Shown: positions 35,765 through 46,485, counted from the stretch's first letter. The stretch: DNA of 64,000 bases from Archegozetes longisetosus (GCA_018873245.2 JAEMBT020000001.1:10078220-10142219), one strand, 5' to 3'. Translations and numbers: made by a program. The notes: generated by a model from the sequence alone, not told the origin.

Positions 35765-37895
35765 GATATAGTGATTTTAACATGGTCAAATTAATAGCGA
35801 CAATTCTTAGTCTAACTAAAATGAGAAAATGTAGAAAAAAGAGGATCTAATGAAACTGTTAAACTGCAAGTATAGAAATTTATTTTAGAAACAGTATATT
35901 TATCGGGCGACAGTTATTCGAATAATTTTTAGCATTGTGAGTAATTTATATAGTTAGCCTATTATAGAGAAAAAATTATTTCAATAACCATAGATTTATC
36001 TGATAAAATAACGAGAAACCCATTGTATTTATTTAATAAGTTTGAGATATAAAAGATTATCTAACTGAAAAATTATTGGAATAACAAAATTTGTGTCATT
36101 GAACAGATGTTTAGAAATCTCAAAAGATAGATTAACTAAATTGCAAACGAACAGGATACAGCCCGAAAAAAGATAAATAATTGACCTATTATTCTAAATT
36201 TTATGTGTAACAATGCGTTGAATTTGAACGAAATAATTATGGCGTTATTTAAAGAAAATGCAAAATTCCCGACCAAAATCCACATAGATTTACAAGATAA
36301 AACTGGTAGTTGACTAAATTCTAAAAAGTTTGACAAATTTCGCTGTTATTTTCACAAATTTAATCAAATCTGAACATATGATTTTACAGTTAGTCTAAAT
36401 TCATGTTATTTAGATTGAGAATAGTTTGAAGGATTAAACCATTGTCCTTAATATCCATAATTACTCTAGACAAGGTGTTTATAAAACATTTATACAAATC
36501 ACTCTTTAGGATCATGAATTTTTAGGAACAATCTCGTATCGAAATATCTGGAGATGACTTGTAGTTATTAATCATGTCAGTAGCAAAATGTTGGAAAAAT
36601 TGACGTCACACGATGGAATATTATGGACCTAAAAAGTGTTGTTCCGTTTAATCGTCGTCAACTTTAGCTAGAATATTCAGTTCAATGTTTGACCTTCAAA
36701 TAAAATTGGAATAGTCATAACTAGCGACTAGTGAAATTGTGAAATTGAGCAGTTTGGGTACATTTTCATAGTGCATAACAATTTTTACAAAATCGACAAA
36801 CTTTTGTTGATTAATATATTTAAAGGATTCATGATACGTAAAATATATAATATTGCCAGTATTATTATCAACAATCTTAATAAGAATACTGCTATTAAAT
36901 GGGTCATTTTTAACCTATTTATGATGTAAAATTTATGATACTAATTTAGTCGAAATATAAAAAACCAATCTCAAATCTTATGTTGCATCACATTAAATAT
37001 AAATAGCAAATGATCGAGTATTTAAAAAGGTGATAGAAACATCTGACACCGGTAGCAAAATCTATTTTAAAGGAATTATTAGTAAGATGCGAACAATCGA
37101 AATAGCTTTTTAAAATATATACTCAATTCACATTCGATTAATTCGAAAAATCTACCTCTATCTTCATTCCATCTATTTGATTAATTTTAGCCTACAGAAC
37201 TATACATATTATAACATTTTTAAAAAGTTTAATCTTATTTTAGATCACTATTACAATCTATTAGTTGGGATTAGAGCTACTGAAAAGCCAGTTGCTTCGG
37301 TGCGCTTGGCTAGAACTAAGATACCAGCTGATAGAGAACGAACAATAATACAGATGGCTTTTGAAGACCATAGTACTCACTACTCACTCCTGATAAACAT
37401 AGAAGAATGTAGAATTTCTACTTTAAGGAAAGGATGACGCTGAGTGTAGGTTTTTATATATGCATAGATAATGTATATTGCATAATATATAATGATGGGG
37501 ATCATTAAATCCAATTTTGGTTTGAACCTATTGGCCTTAATGAGATTTACAAAGAGTAGTAAGTGGGTGTACTGAGGACTATTTTTTAGTACAGTTTTTG
37601 AGGACGGATTTTTGTCTCTCTATTACCAAAAAAATGTATATTTCACATAATTTCCTAAACACTAAAATTATTTCAATTAATAATAAAAAGAATTTCTTTA
37701 AACAATAAAATTATAATATTCATATAATATGTTCATATATCAAGGACAAATTTTCAGGCCTGAAAAAATTACCTTGAAAACGAATTATAAGTATTATATT
37801 AATAATATATGTATATTTTATTAATTATATTTATTTTATATAATTTAGATAAACTTGTGTAATTTTTCTTTTTATCAAAATAAAAATAAAAATAC
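35765..37895. other. Mostly non-coding stretch
   Basis: No family is recognised. Short open frames at 36136-36336 (-) and 37245-37437 (+, e.g. RATEKPVASVRLARTKIPAD) have no supporting splice or family evidence. 37600-37890 is very AT-rich. Confidence 0.4.
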
Positions 37896-37897
37896 AT

Positions 37898-37955
37898 TAC
37901 CTTTATTATTGGTAAAAGTCCAAGTAAGATAACGTCCAACTACTTTATCAGATAA
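37898..37955 (-). pseudogene. Lone matrix-metalloproteinase exon fragment
   Basis: The minus strand reads KVVGRYLTWTFTNNK then GTAATG, a good splice donor. YLTWTF is the start of an M10A catalytic domain, matching YLTWTFINH of the viral enzyme at 40799-39407. A 20-nt block, aaaagtccaagtaagataac, is identical in the two. It lies just outside the left arm's terminal repeat and carries an intron signal the viral copies lack. Confidence 0.6.
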
Positions 37956-37974
37956 TATTACATAAAAAAAGTGT

Positions 37975-38285
37975 AAAAGGTGTGCCCTCCCATCTCATCC
38001 CCTTTCGGGTAACAGTACCCAGACGCGCCTAAACATTTAATTTTATAATATATCGGGTACTGTACCCTCGCCGCTTGTTTAGCGACTATTTAATCCATCA
38101 TACAATCTCTACGTATAGAGAAAGTAGAGGATCTCCCAAAAGTGGTGTCAGGTATGGGATTCGAACCACTGGCCAAATGATTCAAACACTCATACTCTTT
38201 AACCACTAAGCTATTAAGACTATTGATAAGAAATGGAGCTGTTATGTGGTTTTATTAGAAGTATTGATATAAGTTGTTATCATTA
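37975..38285 (-). repeat. tRNA-like/hairpin repeat R, copy 1 (left outer)
   Basis: Contains on the minus strand (38220-38143) a tRNA-like segment with an A box (tagcttagtgg) and a B box (ggttcgaatcc) ending ACACCA. Stems do not fold as a canonical tRNA, so a functional tRNA is unlikely. Then come hairpin words ctctatacgtagag, gggtacagtaccc and gggtactgttaccc. This resembles the tRNA-derived head of a SINE or a viral terminal repeat. Confidence 0.75.
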
Positions 38286-38717
38286 CTCATTGAATTAAAT
38301 TATCATAAAGTTAACATTGTTGATAACAGCTTTATCAATATGCTTATATGCTATATGCGTATATGCTTAGCTTGATGTCACGCAATGCTTTTATATGAGG
38401 AACAAAAATACTGTCCTGTCCGTCCTGCCCGTCCCTGATTTCAGTACTTTTTTCTTTTTCATAAACATAAAAAGTTTTTATCTCTATTACTCTTTAAGAA
38501 TGAAATAAGAAAGATGTTTATAAGCCATATCTAATCAAATACACAAAACTTTGCAATAACTCACTAAGATAACATTCCAAGAATTATATGAATCTAATCT
38601 TTTATTCTGTTTTAATTAAAAAAAAGACTGACGTTTATATTAAAATTAGTTTTCAAAATTTGATTTGCTCTATAAATTTTATCATTATGTTCTTCACATC
38701 AGGCGAATCAGAACCGT

Positions 38718-39196
38718 TCATAAAATTTTTAATAACTTGCTCAATTCCTTTGTATAATCTCTCCACATGCTCAGGCCACTTTTTTCCAGTTCTTTTCGCA
38801 AATTAGTTAAGAAATCATTATCATTAATGTTATTATCATTAATAGATTTTATTGCTAAATTTTTGCATCTGTTATAATTTGTTTGGTAAGATTTTCTCTT
38901 TTTCCCTAAGAAGATATATATATATAAAAATAAAACTTTTTTAGCAATTTGTAAAATTTTACCGTTGGAGTCCCCTTAGATGAAGTGGAGACATCAAGAC
39001 TAGATGATACAGGTGATTGTACCTCTGATTTTTTATCCTTTTATAACAAAGAAAACCATATTAAACAGAAGAGAATGCGTTTTAAAAAACTTACGTTTGA
39101 ATTTATTTCTAATTGGCCAATTATATCAGATAGAGCCTTTTCTATGTATGATCTAATTTCGTCTAGTTGTTGCTTTATTATATATTTATTATCCAT
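38718..39196 (-). CDS. Small intron-containing viral gene (left copy)
   Basis: Mirror of 51637-52116. Exon 1 (39196-39095) and exon 2 (39037-38963) are intact. Exon 3 (from about 38906) is one A short in a run near 38863, which brings an early stop. The product is helical, Lys/Asp/Asn-rich and of unknown function. See the right copy for the readable version. Confidence 0.55.
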
Positions 39197-39406
39197 TTTC
39201 TTAAAAACTACTGCGTTTTACAACATTAATTTTGCGAAAAATTAGATGATTCAAAATTTATTAATTTCACTTTTACTTACATGTTACTTGAAAACAACCA
39301 ACGCCTATGAAGTAAAATTATTAATAGAAGTCACATATAACAAAAAAATCTCTATGCAACAAAGCTATTTTTATTATCTTATCTCAAAGTTAACAAAACT
39401 ATTTCG

Positions 39407-40799
39407 TTAAATTAACCTTGAATCAAAGTTTTCTCTTATCAAATCATTTACCAAAGGTAATATTTTGCACTGATCTCTCAGAAACAAATCCTTAAACTCA
39501 ACCCCTTTGACTAACATATCTAAAGTAAAGTCAGAGTAATCAACCATATTTCTCTTAACAAAGTAAACAATACTACTTCTACTGAATACCACATCATAAT
39601 CAAAGATATCTATTTTCCACAAACTAATTGGTTTAATTAACATTTTTTCTTTATTAGTTCTTGCATTGATAAGCTTGTAATATATTTTAGGGGTTTCTCT
39701 TGAAAATAAGTAAAGAGTATCAGATGTATGATTGTAAAATACTCCATGAACTCTATTAGTAATGTTCATTTTAGAATATTCTAAATTCATTTCCCCTCTT
39801 TTACAACTAAGTATTTGTGCAAATTTTTCATAAAATAGTACAAAATCTTTATCAATTTGTATAATTGAAATCAATCCTGGCCAATTAACACCATTCCAAT
39901 AATCATAATGATTAAACTTTCTAGTTTTAATACCAGTATGATCTGTATACATCCAAAAATAAATACTCATAAAGAAATAGATATCCTTCAATATCATAAA
40001 TAAGATTGAAAATCAAATCATCACTATTACACCAATCAATCTCATTATCATCATATTTACAAAGTGAGAAGTCAGGGTAAAATTCTTCAGTCTCTGTTTT
40101 TGGAGTACTTGGATCATATTTTATCTTAGTTGTTTCAGTAGTTACAGTGGTTTTAGTTGATAAGGTTGTTGTAGAAGTTATAGTACTAGTAGTATGATAT
40201 TCTGAATACATTGTTTTAATTAATTTTTCATCTATTGATTCAGGTTTAAAAGTAAAATTGAATGCATCATAACTTTTACTAATATAAGAAGGATACATTA
40301 TAGAGTCAGGATTATTTATATGATTTAATCCTAAAGAATGTCCAATTTCATGAAGTATAACATAAAACATGTTATAAGTATTAGGTTCTGGATAGAAACT
40401 TAAACTCCAATTAATATTATTGTTCATATGAATATCTCCATTTTCTGGAAAGAAAGCGTGTGCTAATGTTTCAGTTCTAAAATAAGTATCGCCTTCAAAT
40501 AATTTATGGTTAGGAGGTATAAAATTTATTACAATATCGGCTCCAGTATTATTGTGCAGAAACTCAAACTTAAAATGTGAAATCGCTTCCCATGCTCGGA
40601 ACGCACCTAAAAACTCATAGTAGATTACATTTTTATGATCTTTATTTAAGTTTTTAGGATGATTGATAAAAGTCCAAGTAAGATAACTTTTGCTCCACAC
40701 CTTATAGTTTATCTCAGATATGTCATCATATTCTCTTACGTTTGATGACTCATTTTGAGTAAAACAGATAATAAGTAATAAAATATATAAATAACTCAT
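39407..40799 (-). CDS. Secreted matrix metalloproteinase (M10A), left copy
   Basis: The ORF from 40799 begins with a signal peptide (MSYLYILLLIICFTQ), lacks the PRCGxPD cysteine-switch propeptide, and has the zinc site HEIGHSLGLNH near residue 150 followed by the Met-turn (SIMYPSY). A Thr/Ser-rich linker leads to hemopexin-like sequence that continues in another frame (39997-39407). The shift lies near a T-run at about 39957 and is the same in both arms. Enzymes of this family cut extracellular matrix; copies without a propeptide are known in insect baculoviruses. It sits among virion genes, so it is read as a viral gene acquired from an animal host. Confidence 0.85.
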
Positions 40800-40837
40800 T
40801 GTATTAGTTTTATATTTATAACATATAATTTCAGTTA

Positions 40838-40990
40838 GCTAATGTCATTTTTATATTCATTGAAGTTATTAAATTTAAATCAATATTTCCCTTAAATCTT
40901 ATCATTAACTTATTGCTCTTTTCTTCAGAAATTTTAAGTTCTTTAAAATATTTTTCATATACTGCATTTATGTGTTTTTAGTAATATTTA
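40838..40990 (-). pseudogene. C-terminal fragment of a second fibre-like gene (left)
   Basis: It reads KELKISEEKSNKLMIRFKGN and ends MTLAN stop, a diverged copy of the last ~50 residues of the neighbouring ORF 41674-41213. No upstream part. Mirror copy at about 49843-50001. Confidence 0.65.
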
Positions 40991-41212
40991 GAGTTTTCAC
41001 AATGTAACAGAGATTATCTAATCTGTGCGATTAATTTCTTAGTTGCATCATTGAAATGAAATCAAATACGTCAGTCATGAAACTCATTCTCATTACTAAA
41101 TTTTTTTCTCATCGATGAGAATTGGAATGCGCATGCTTATAGTAGTGTGACGTGTTATTCCGACAATAAACATTGATATATAATATATAAAAGACTCATA
41201 TAATTTATAATT

Positions 41213-41674
41213 TCAATTTGCTATTGTAATTCTTATATTCATCGAAGTTATCAAACTTAAGTCAGTATTTCTCTTGAATCTTATCATTAGTTTATCGCTC
41301 TTTTCTTCAGAAATTTTAAGTTCTATCAAATATTTTCCATATAATGCGTTTATCATTTTAGGTTTGCTTCTCTTATTCTTATTATAAATGAATTGATTTT
41401 GATAAAAATATTCTCCTTTATTGAATATGATCCACATACTATAAAAATATTCAGTTTCTATAGATTTAAAATCAATTTCAATATCTGAATTAGGTTTCAC
41501 TTCTATTTCTCTGTCAAATATTATACGTTTTGAGTTCTCTTCCACTATACTTTTAACTTTTAAATTACCTGTTAATTCTAAATCACCTTCAAGTTTAACA
41601 GAAGTATCATTTGCTATAATACTATTAGTTCGAATAGTATCAAAATCATAATATATAATTCCTTCATCCATCAT
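41213..41674 (-). CDS. Fibre-like virion protein (left copy)
   Basis: A 153-residue beta-rich protein with a repeat-type N-terminus (VKLEGDLELTGNLKVKS) resembling shaft repeats of fibre proteins, and a compact C-terminal domain. It overlaps the protease stop by a few bases, as in compact viral genomes. Attachment or surface role is an inference from context; the family is not identified. Confidence 0.6.
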   Translation of the reverse strand: MMDEGIIYYDFDTIRTNSIIANDTSVKLEGDLELTGNLKVKSIVEENSKRIIFDREIEVKPNSDIEIDFKSIETEYFYSMWIIFNKGEYFYQNQFIYNKNKRSKPKMINALYGKYLIELKISEEKSDKLMIRFKRNTDLSLITSMNIRITIAN

Positions 41675-42098
41675 TTATTAGATTTAGAATTACATCTTGA
41701 AAAGAATGACCATTGCTAAGTTCATGTAATACTCTCAAACATAAATGTCCACAATAATTTGTTCCAAGTTTTTGAATCTGAAAAGTAGTCATTAAAATAT
41801 TATCTCTTAAATAGTTTTGAATTTCATTAGGAGGATCTAACCCAAAAGAATCAAAATAGTACTTGTTATTTTTATCCTTATAATAACAAACCCAATGTGT
41901 TCCATCATTTTTAATTGAATCTAAATTAACAATACCACATTCTTTTTCTTTAATTTTATGAGGTAATGTATCTCTCATAAAAACTCCTCTAAAGTTTTTT
42001 ATTTTCAACTCTTTTGCCATATTATCTAAATCAAAGTTTGATAGAGGTTTCAATTTGTGTAAGGACTTTTCCCTAAAAAAAGACCTTTTCCGTGACAT
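41664..42098 (-). CDS. Adenain-like cysteine protease (left copy)
   Basis: 144 residues with the adenovirus-protease family layout: catalytic His in GTHWVCYYK, acidic residue in YFDSFGLDPP, and Gln plus Cys in QKLGTNYCGHLC. NFRGVFMRDTLP is the usual N-terminal segment. It matures virion proteins in adenoviruses and Polinton-like viruses. The start overlaps the end of the core-protein gene. The frame is intact here but broken in the right arm. Confidence 0.88.
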   Translation of the reverse strand: MSRKRSFFREKSLHKLKPLSNFDLDNMAKELKIKNFRGVFMRDTLPHKIKEKECGIVNLDSIKNDGTHWVCYYKDKNNKYYFDSFGLDPPNEIQNYLRDNILMTTFQIQKLGTNYCGHLCLRVLHELSNGHSFQDVILNLINDG

Positions 42099-42538
42099 TT
42101 ATCACATTTCTTATAAAGCCCTTTACCACTAAACATTTTATTCTCTATCATTTCATTATGTCTTTTTGTTTCTGCTAACTGTCTCTCATTAGCTTTTGCT
42201 TGATTAACTGCCTTAGCTATTTGAGATCCTCCTGCTGCTAGGCTACCAACTGCAGATAAACCTCCTAGAATTAAAGGAAGTAAAGGTAAAAATCCACCAT
42301 GTTTTTTCAACATTTGTAATTGTGCATTACTTAAGTTTAACTCGATTCCAGTTTTACTTTTAATAGCTTTATCAATATTACTTTTTTGTGTATTGGTTAA
42401 CAAAATAGGAATATCTCCATTCAAACTATTTTTACTTAATCTTAAAATTAGAGACTTTTTATTATTTATTGCTTTACCTAAATTTTTCTTTTGATTCTCT
42501 GAAAGACATATTTTGTGTTCTATGTATTTATCACTCAT
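42050..42538 (-). CDS. Virion core/minor protein with hydrophobic segment (left copy)
   Basis: 162 residues: a basic, Asn-rich N-terminal half with repeated LSKNSLNG- and LTNTQK-type units, a Gly/Ala/Leu-rich membrane-like segment (FLPLLPLILGGLSAVGSLAA), and a C-terminal CDKCHGKG motif. This organisation matches the small hydrophobic core proteins (pX/pVI-like) of adintoviruses and Polintons; assignment is by pattern. Intact here; frameshifted in the right arm. Confidence 0.65.
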   Translation of the reverse strand: MSDKYIEHKICLSENQKKNLGKAINNKKSLILRLSKNSLNGDIPILLTNTQKSNIDKAIKSKTGIELNLSNAQLQMLKKHGGFLPLLPLILGGLSAVGSLAAGGSQIAKAVNQAKANERQLAETKRHNEMIENKMFSGKGLYKKCDKCHGKGLFLGKSPYTN

Positions 42539-42548
42539 TTATTAATAA

Positions 42549-42984
42549 TTAATAATCAATCATCATTCTAGATCCATCGCTAGTTAGTTTCATTAATCTA
42601 TCACTTAATATTAAACAATAACATTTGGTATTAGCAGGAACATTTGAATTAAATCTAACTCTTATTGTAATATCAGATATAGAATTCTTTAATTTTTCAC
42701 TTTGTTTGATAACATCAATGACGAACAAAGGATGTAAATCTTTGAATCTTTTAGACTTATCATAAAATCGTTATAGTTATCATTTAATCCATAATATTTC
42801 TCTCTGAATTGTTTAGCTGAGTAATATGTAAAAGAATAATCTTCACTTCTAAAGTTATTTATGATATCTATATTTGGATATCTGTCAGCATTTAAATTAA
42901 CATGAATGTCTCTAACATCACAATGATCAAAAACTGCAGAGTTTTTATCTATATTCTTATATCTATCAGTTTGAAAAGCTATTA
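42549..42984 (-). pseudogene. Major capsid protein C-terminal fragment (left copy)
   Basis: It reads DHCDVRDIHVNLNADRYPN and KQFREKYYG, typical of the C-terminal part of the double-jelly-roll major capsid protein of Polinton/adintovirus-like elements. About 145 residues remain. The 5' end is cut where repeat T begins (near 42984), and a one-base shift lies near 42735. Not a functional capsid gene as it stands. Confidence 0.75.
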
Positions 42985-43285
42985 GTAGTGTATATATGGC
43001 GGTCCTAGGACAGTACGAAAGTACGAGTCTACGACCCCCTAACTCCCCCTGAATATTGCATAAAAATATGTAAAAAAATAGCATATTTTATACTATTTTT
43101 TACATAAAATACTGATAAAAATGAAAAATTATATTTTTTCAAAATAGTACGAAAGTACGAGTCTACGACCCCCTAACTCCCCCCTAAATATTGCATAAAA
43201 ATATGTAAAAAAACAGCATATTTTATACTATTTTTTGCATAAAATACTGATAAAAATGAAAAAATTATATTTTTTCAAAATAGTG
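42985..43285. repeat. Tandem repeat T, two ~138-bp units (left inner)
   Basis: Two units each hold AT-rich text, then ggggagttagggggtcg and a cgtactttcgtact palindrome. The block ends with ggcggtcctaggac-type sequence against the capsid fragment. Mirror of 47555-47853. Confidence 0.8.
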
Positions 43286-43294
43286 CAAAAGGGG

Positions 43295-43640
43295 TGCCCT
43301 CCCATCTCATCCCCTTTCGGGTAACAGTACCCAGACGCGCCTAAACATTTAATTTTATAATATATCGGGTACTGTACCCTCGCCGCTTGTTTAGCGACTA
43401 TTTAATCCATCATACAATCTCTACGTATAGAGAAAGTAGAGGATCTCCCAAAAGTGGTGTCAGGTATGGGATTCGAACCACTGGCCAAATGATTCAAACA
43501 CTCATACTCTTTAACCACTAAGCTATTAAGACTATTGATAAGAAATGGAGCTGTTGTATGGTTTTAATAGAAAGTATTGATATGTTGTTATCATTACTCT
43601 CTGAATTAAATTATCATAAAGTTAAAATTATGTAGACATT
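43295..43640 (-). repeat. tRNA-like/hairpin repeat R, copy 2 (left inner)
   Basis: Near-identical to copy 1, with the tRNA-like part at 43532-43455 (-). It marks the inner end of the left arm; the arm's match to the right side stops near 43643. Confidence 0.8.
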
Positions 43641-43648
43641 TTTTTTCT

Positions 43649-43778
43649 AGTCTATTTACCAGTTAATACTAATGATAAAATAGATTATATTCAAATTAGA
43701 TTGAAAGATAATAATGGAAAGTTATTGAATTTGAGAGGAGAAAAAATAACATTAAGACTACACTTGAAGGAAGCTTAA
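43649..43778 (+). pseudogene. C-terminal fragment of a virion protein
   Basis: The plus strand reads open and ends GEKITLRLHLKEA stop at 43776-43778, its stop overlapping that of the opposing fibre gene. Its 5' part is missing at the palindrome junction. Similar endings occur in structural proteins of Polinton-like elements, possibly the penton; low certainty. Confidence 0.45.
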
Positions 43779-44527
43779 TTTGATTCATTCAAATAAACTG
43801 TTGTGTTGATCTCTAAACAATTATTCGTTTTAATTTGGCCAATTCCTGAAATAAGAAATATATTATTATCTCTTATTAAAATATCAACCAAAGTTTGATT
43901 AATGAATTGATCTACACTTTGCTTATTGCATTCTTCATATCGCACACATTTAAATACATATTGATAATTAGTAAAATGCTTTGTCATTTCAGCTATATTC
44001 AATGTTTTAGTTGCAATATTGGCTAATATAGTCAATTTACCAACTAAAATAAATAAATTATCTATTTTAGTTGATATTAATTTCAATTCTCCACTTATTG
44101 TTTTATCATTGTATTTTGGAATCTTTAGTTTATATTCTTTAGGAATGAAAATATTCTTTTTCTCTAAATAACTTTTTGTTACTGCATCATTTGGATCAAT
44201 TGGATCAGCAACATTTTTAATTTGTTTATTTTTCATGTCTGTATGATCAACGTTTTTAAGATCATCTATTTTATTTTCAACTTTAGCTTGTTCTTCTTTT
44301 ATCAATCTTATTTTACTATCTAATCTATCAACATACTTTTTTGTTGCTGCATCAAGTGGTTCAGTAGGATTTGATAAATTCATTATCCTATTGTTATTCA
44401 TATTGAGTGCTCCAACCATACTTCCTCCTGTAGATCTTACAAATTTGTCAAGATCTGTATTGATTTGTCTATCTAAATCTATGTCATTATCATAATTTGA
44501 TCTAAATCCGAACTTGTTTATTGACAT
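43775..44527 (-). CDS. Tail-fibre-like virion protein
   Basis: 250 residues. Two copies of a phage-type fibre motif are visible: GGSMVGALNMNNNRIMNLSN followed by DAATKKYVD, and MKNKQIKNVADP followed by NDAVTKSYLE. A coiled-coil segment lies between them (EEQAKVENKIDDLK) and a C-terminal globular domain follows. Such repeats trimerise in fibres that contact host cells. It lies in the unrepeated centre, oriented like the ATPase. Confidence 0.7.
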   Translation of the reverse strand: MSINKFGFRSNYDNDIDLDRQINTDLDKFVRSTGGSMVGALNMNNNRIMNLSNPTEPLDAATKKYVDRLDSKIRLIKEEQAKVENKIDDLKNVDHTDMKNKQIKNVADPIDPNDAVTKSYLEKKNIFIPKEYKLKIPKYNDKTISGELKLISTKIDNLFILVGKLTILANIATKTLNIAEMTKHFTNYQYVFKCVRYEECNKQSVDQFINQTLVDILIRDNNIFLISGIGQIKTNNCLEINTTVYLNESN

Positions 44528-44576
44528 TATACTTATTTATTAGTAAATTTATCAAAATCAATTTTTAATTAGTTAA

Positions 44577-44786
44577 ATGATAAGATATAACTGTAATAAT
44601 CCTAAATTGAATAAAACTTTTATATTAGGTAAAGTATTGTCATCAGCTGACAGAATTAGTTTAGAAACTAAGAAAATTACTAAAAGTTCTTCAAATAAGA
44701 AAAAAATAAAATCTTTACCAGCAGAACAACAAATGTTCTTAAAGTCTTTGATTAATAAAACTGGTAAAGGCTTTAAGAAAATATGA
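44577..44786 (+). CDS. Small basic virion-type protein
   Basis: 69 residues, Lys-rich, ending INKTGKGFKKI. It converges with the gene ending at 44787 with no gap, typical of compact viral packing. The opposite-strand frame over the same bases is taken as a shadow. Function unknown; nucleic-acid binding is possible from charge. Confidence 0.5.
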   Translation: MIRYNCNNPKLNKTFILGKVLSSADRISLETKKITKSSSNKKKIKSLPAEQQMFLKSLINKTGKGFKKI

Positions 44787-45667
44787 TCATAATGAAAAAA
44801 CATTCTTATGTATTTTTATATAATCATTCTTTGTTATCATTTTCATTTTTAATAATTCAGCTAGTATCGCATTTATTTTATTAAATTCTCCATTATTTCC
44901 TGCACTATAAGAAGCAAGAGATAATTGTAATTGATTTACTAATGATTCTGGATCACTTGGTAGAAAAGTTACATTATTTAATTTTCCTCCTGACTTTTTA
45001 ATCATATTTGGAAACAGTTTTTTACTTATTGTTACCCATTTAGCACTTCTATCAGAGGCTAATCTTTTGAATTTGGATCCGCATTTTGAAAGATGGCATT
45101 TGTTTTTTCAAGTATTTCTTTATAATCATTTATATCTTGATCTAAAAGAATGTCTATATTAGGGTCTGTTTTAGTTAATAATTCCATCAATCCTCCAGTT
45201 GCATTGTATTTTTTACCAGCGATTTCCATTAAATTATTATCAAACTTTATAATTGAATTGCCAATTGAATAGTTATTATCACTAGGATTGTATCTTATTG
45301 AATATATTGCATTACTTTTATTTGTGTTGTCACTTAAATATTTTTGAATCAATTTACTCACTTGTATATGTTTTACTGTTTTAATTTCTGATCCAGTAGT
45401 TATTGCAGGTAATTGATGAATTTTTTGGTAAATCTTTCCTTGATTTGTTGAAATCATATCACCTAAAGCATTCAATTCTTTTTTATGAGATATATTTTGT
45501 TCACTAATAGATTGTGTTATTGGTTTAAATAGTTTTTCTGTTTCTTCTTTAAATTCAATATTGGATAGTTTTTCTTTTTCAAAGTTTTGTTTAATATTTT
45601 TTCTAGTTTTAAGAAAATCATTAACAATTTGACTTCTTTTGTTCGGATCAGTAATACTCAAAAACAT
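44787..45667 (-). CDS. Polinton-type structural/accessory protein, frameshifted
   Basis: Frame one covers 45667-45059 (202 residues) and begins MFLSITDPNKRSQIVNDFLK, with helical segments and a beta-rich end. At its stop another frame is already open and runs to 44787, including SYSAGNNGEFNKINAILAEL. Both parts resemble one protein type seen next to the ATPase in Polinton-like elements. A one-base deletion near 45065 is the simplest explanation; two overlapping genes are the alternative. Function not established. Confidence 0.6.
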
Positions 45668-45741
45668 TGTTTATTTATTATCAAATAATTAAACGATCGT
45701 TCAAAAATTGATTGATTTTTTATATCGTTAAACGGTGTTGT

Positions 45742-46485
45742 TTAACAACTGATATAAAAGTCGTTTAAGTTTCTCCTGTATTTTCCCTTATCTTTATTTG
45801 ATGATAAATCAATTGTTACAAAACTATAAGGATGATTCCATGTATTAGTACATAAATATTTAAATTCATTTTTATTAATATCTGTACAATGATCTCTATA
45901 AAAATTATCTAACGTTATATTATCTTGAGGAAATAACATAAATAAATTTGAATTTTCTCTTATTGTTTGTCGAGGTAATTTAATATAATTCTGTGATATA
46001 TAAAAAAAATCAACATTATTATGTCTACCTCTTGTATAATATGCTTCACATTTATTCTGTTTCTCCAACATAATATCATCAAATATTATCAGGTTTTTAT
46101 GATTCTTATTCAATTCAGTTGGATCAGGTATACTTGAACTATCATCAAAATATTCAACTATTATCTTATTCTTTTCTTTTAAACCTTGACCTATCTTTTT
46201 AATATAATAATCATCAGTTAATTTATTCTTTATTAGATCAGCTATTAATTCTTTTGTCAAATTACTTTTTATTCCTTTAATTAACACCTGATATTCTGGT
46301 TGATGTAATGATTTACTAAAGATATATAAGTGATCATAATCCAACCAATCATTAAGCAATAAGTTTAATAACAAATTTGTTTTACTACAACCTGATTTTC
46401 CTAAGATACAAGCTCTAATTGAATTAGGAAGTAAAGGATTATTATTCCTTTTATTTTCAATAGGAATTGATAGATTGTCCAACAT
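45742..46485 (-). CDS. FtsK/HerA-type genome-packaging ATPase
   Basis: 247 residues with Walker A GKSGCSKT near residue 33 and Walker B LIIFDD near residue 128, followed by a YTRGRHNN...FYISQNY segment typical of A32-like packaging ATPases. It pumps the genome into the capsid in Polinton-like viruses, adintoviruses and large DNA viruses. Length matches the family. It is divergent from the phospholipase gene with a 16-bp gap that must hold both start regions. The frame is intact. Confidence 0.88.
   Translation of the reverse strand: MLDNLSIPIENKRNNNPLLPNSIRACILGKSGCSKTNLLLNLLLNDWLDYDHLYIFSKSLHQPEYQVLIKGIKSNLTKELIADLIKNKLTDDYYIKKIGQGLKEKNKIIVEYFDDSSSIPDPTELNKNHKNLIIFDDIMLEKQNKCEAYYTRGRHNNVDFFYISQNYIKLPRQTIRENSNLFMLFPQDNITLDNFYRDHCTDINKNEFKYLCTNTWNHPYSFVTIDLSSNKDKGKYRRNLNDFYISC

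Larger units (their letters stand above)
37965..43643 (-). repeat. Left arm of 15-kb viral palindrome
   Basis: This arm is the inverted copy of 47193-52868. Matching points sum to about 90833-90838 throughout (for example 40799 with 50034, and 42538 with 48300), so the axis is near 45417. Protein-level identity is almost complete; differences seen are one- or few-base changes, mainly in homopolymers. Confidence 0.95.

Noticed and set aside
38588-39245. Plus-strand ORFs at 38588-38806 and 38985-39245 (and mirror ORFs at 51588-52246)
   Set aside because: They are antisense to the spliced small gene, whose exons explain the open frames better.
44573-44803. Minus-strand ORF of 76 codons
   Set aside because: It overlaps the plus-strand basic protein 44577-44786 completely; the latter has better composition and packing.
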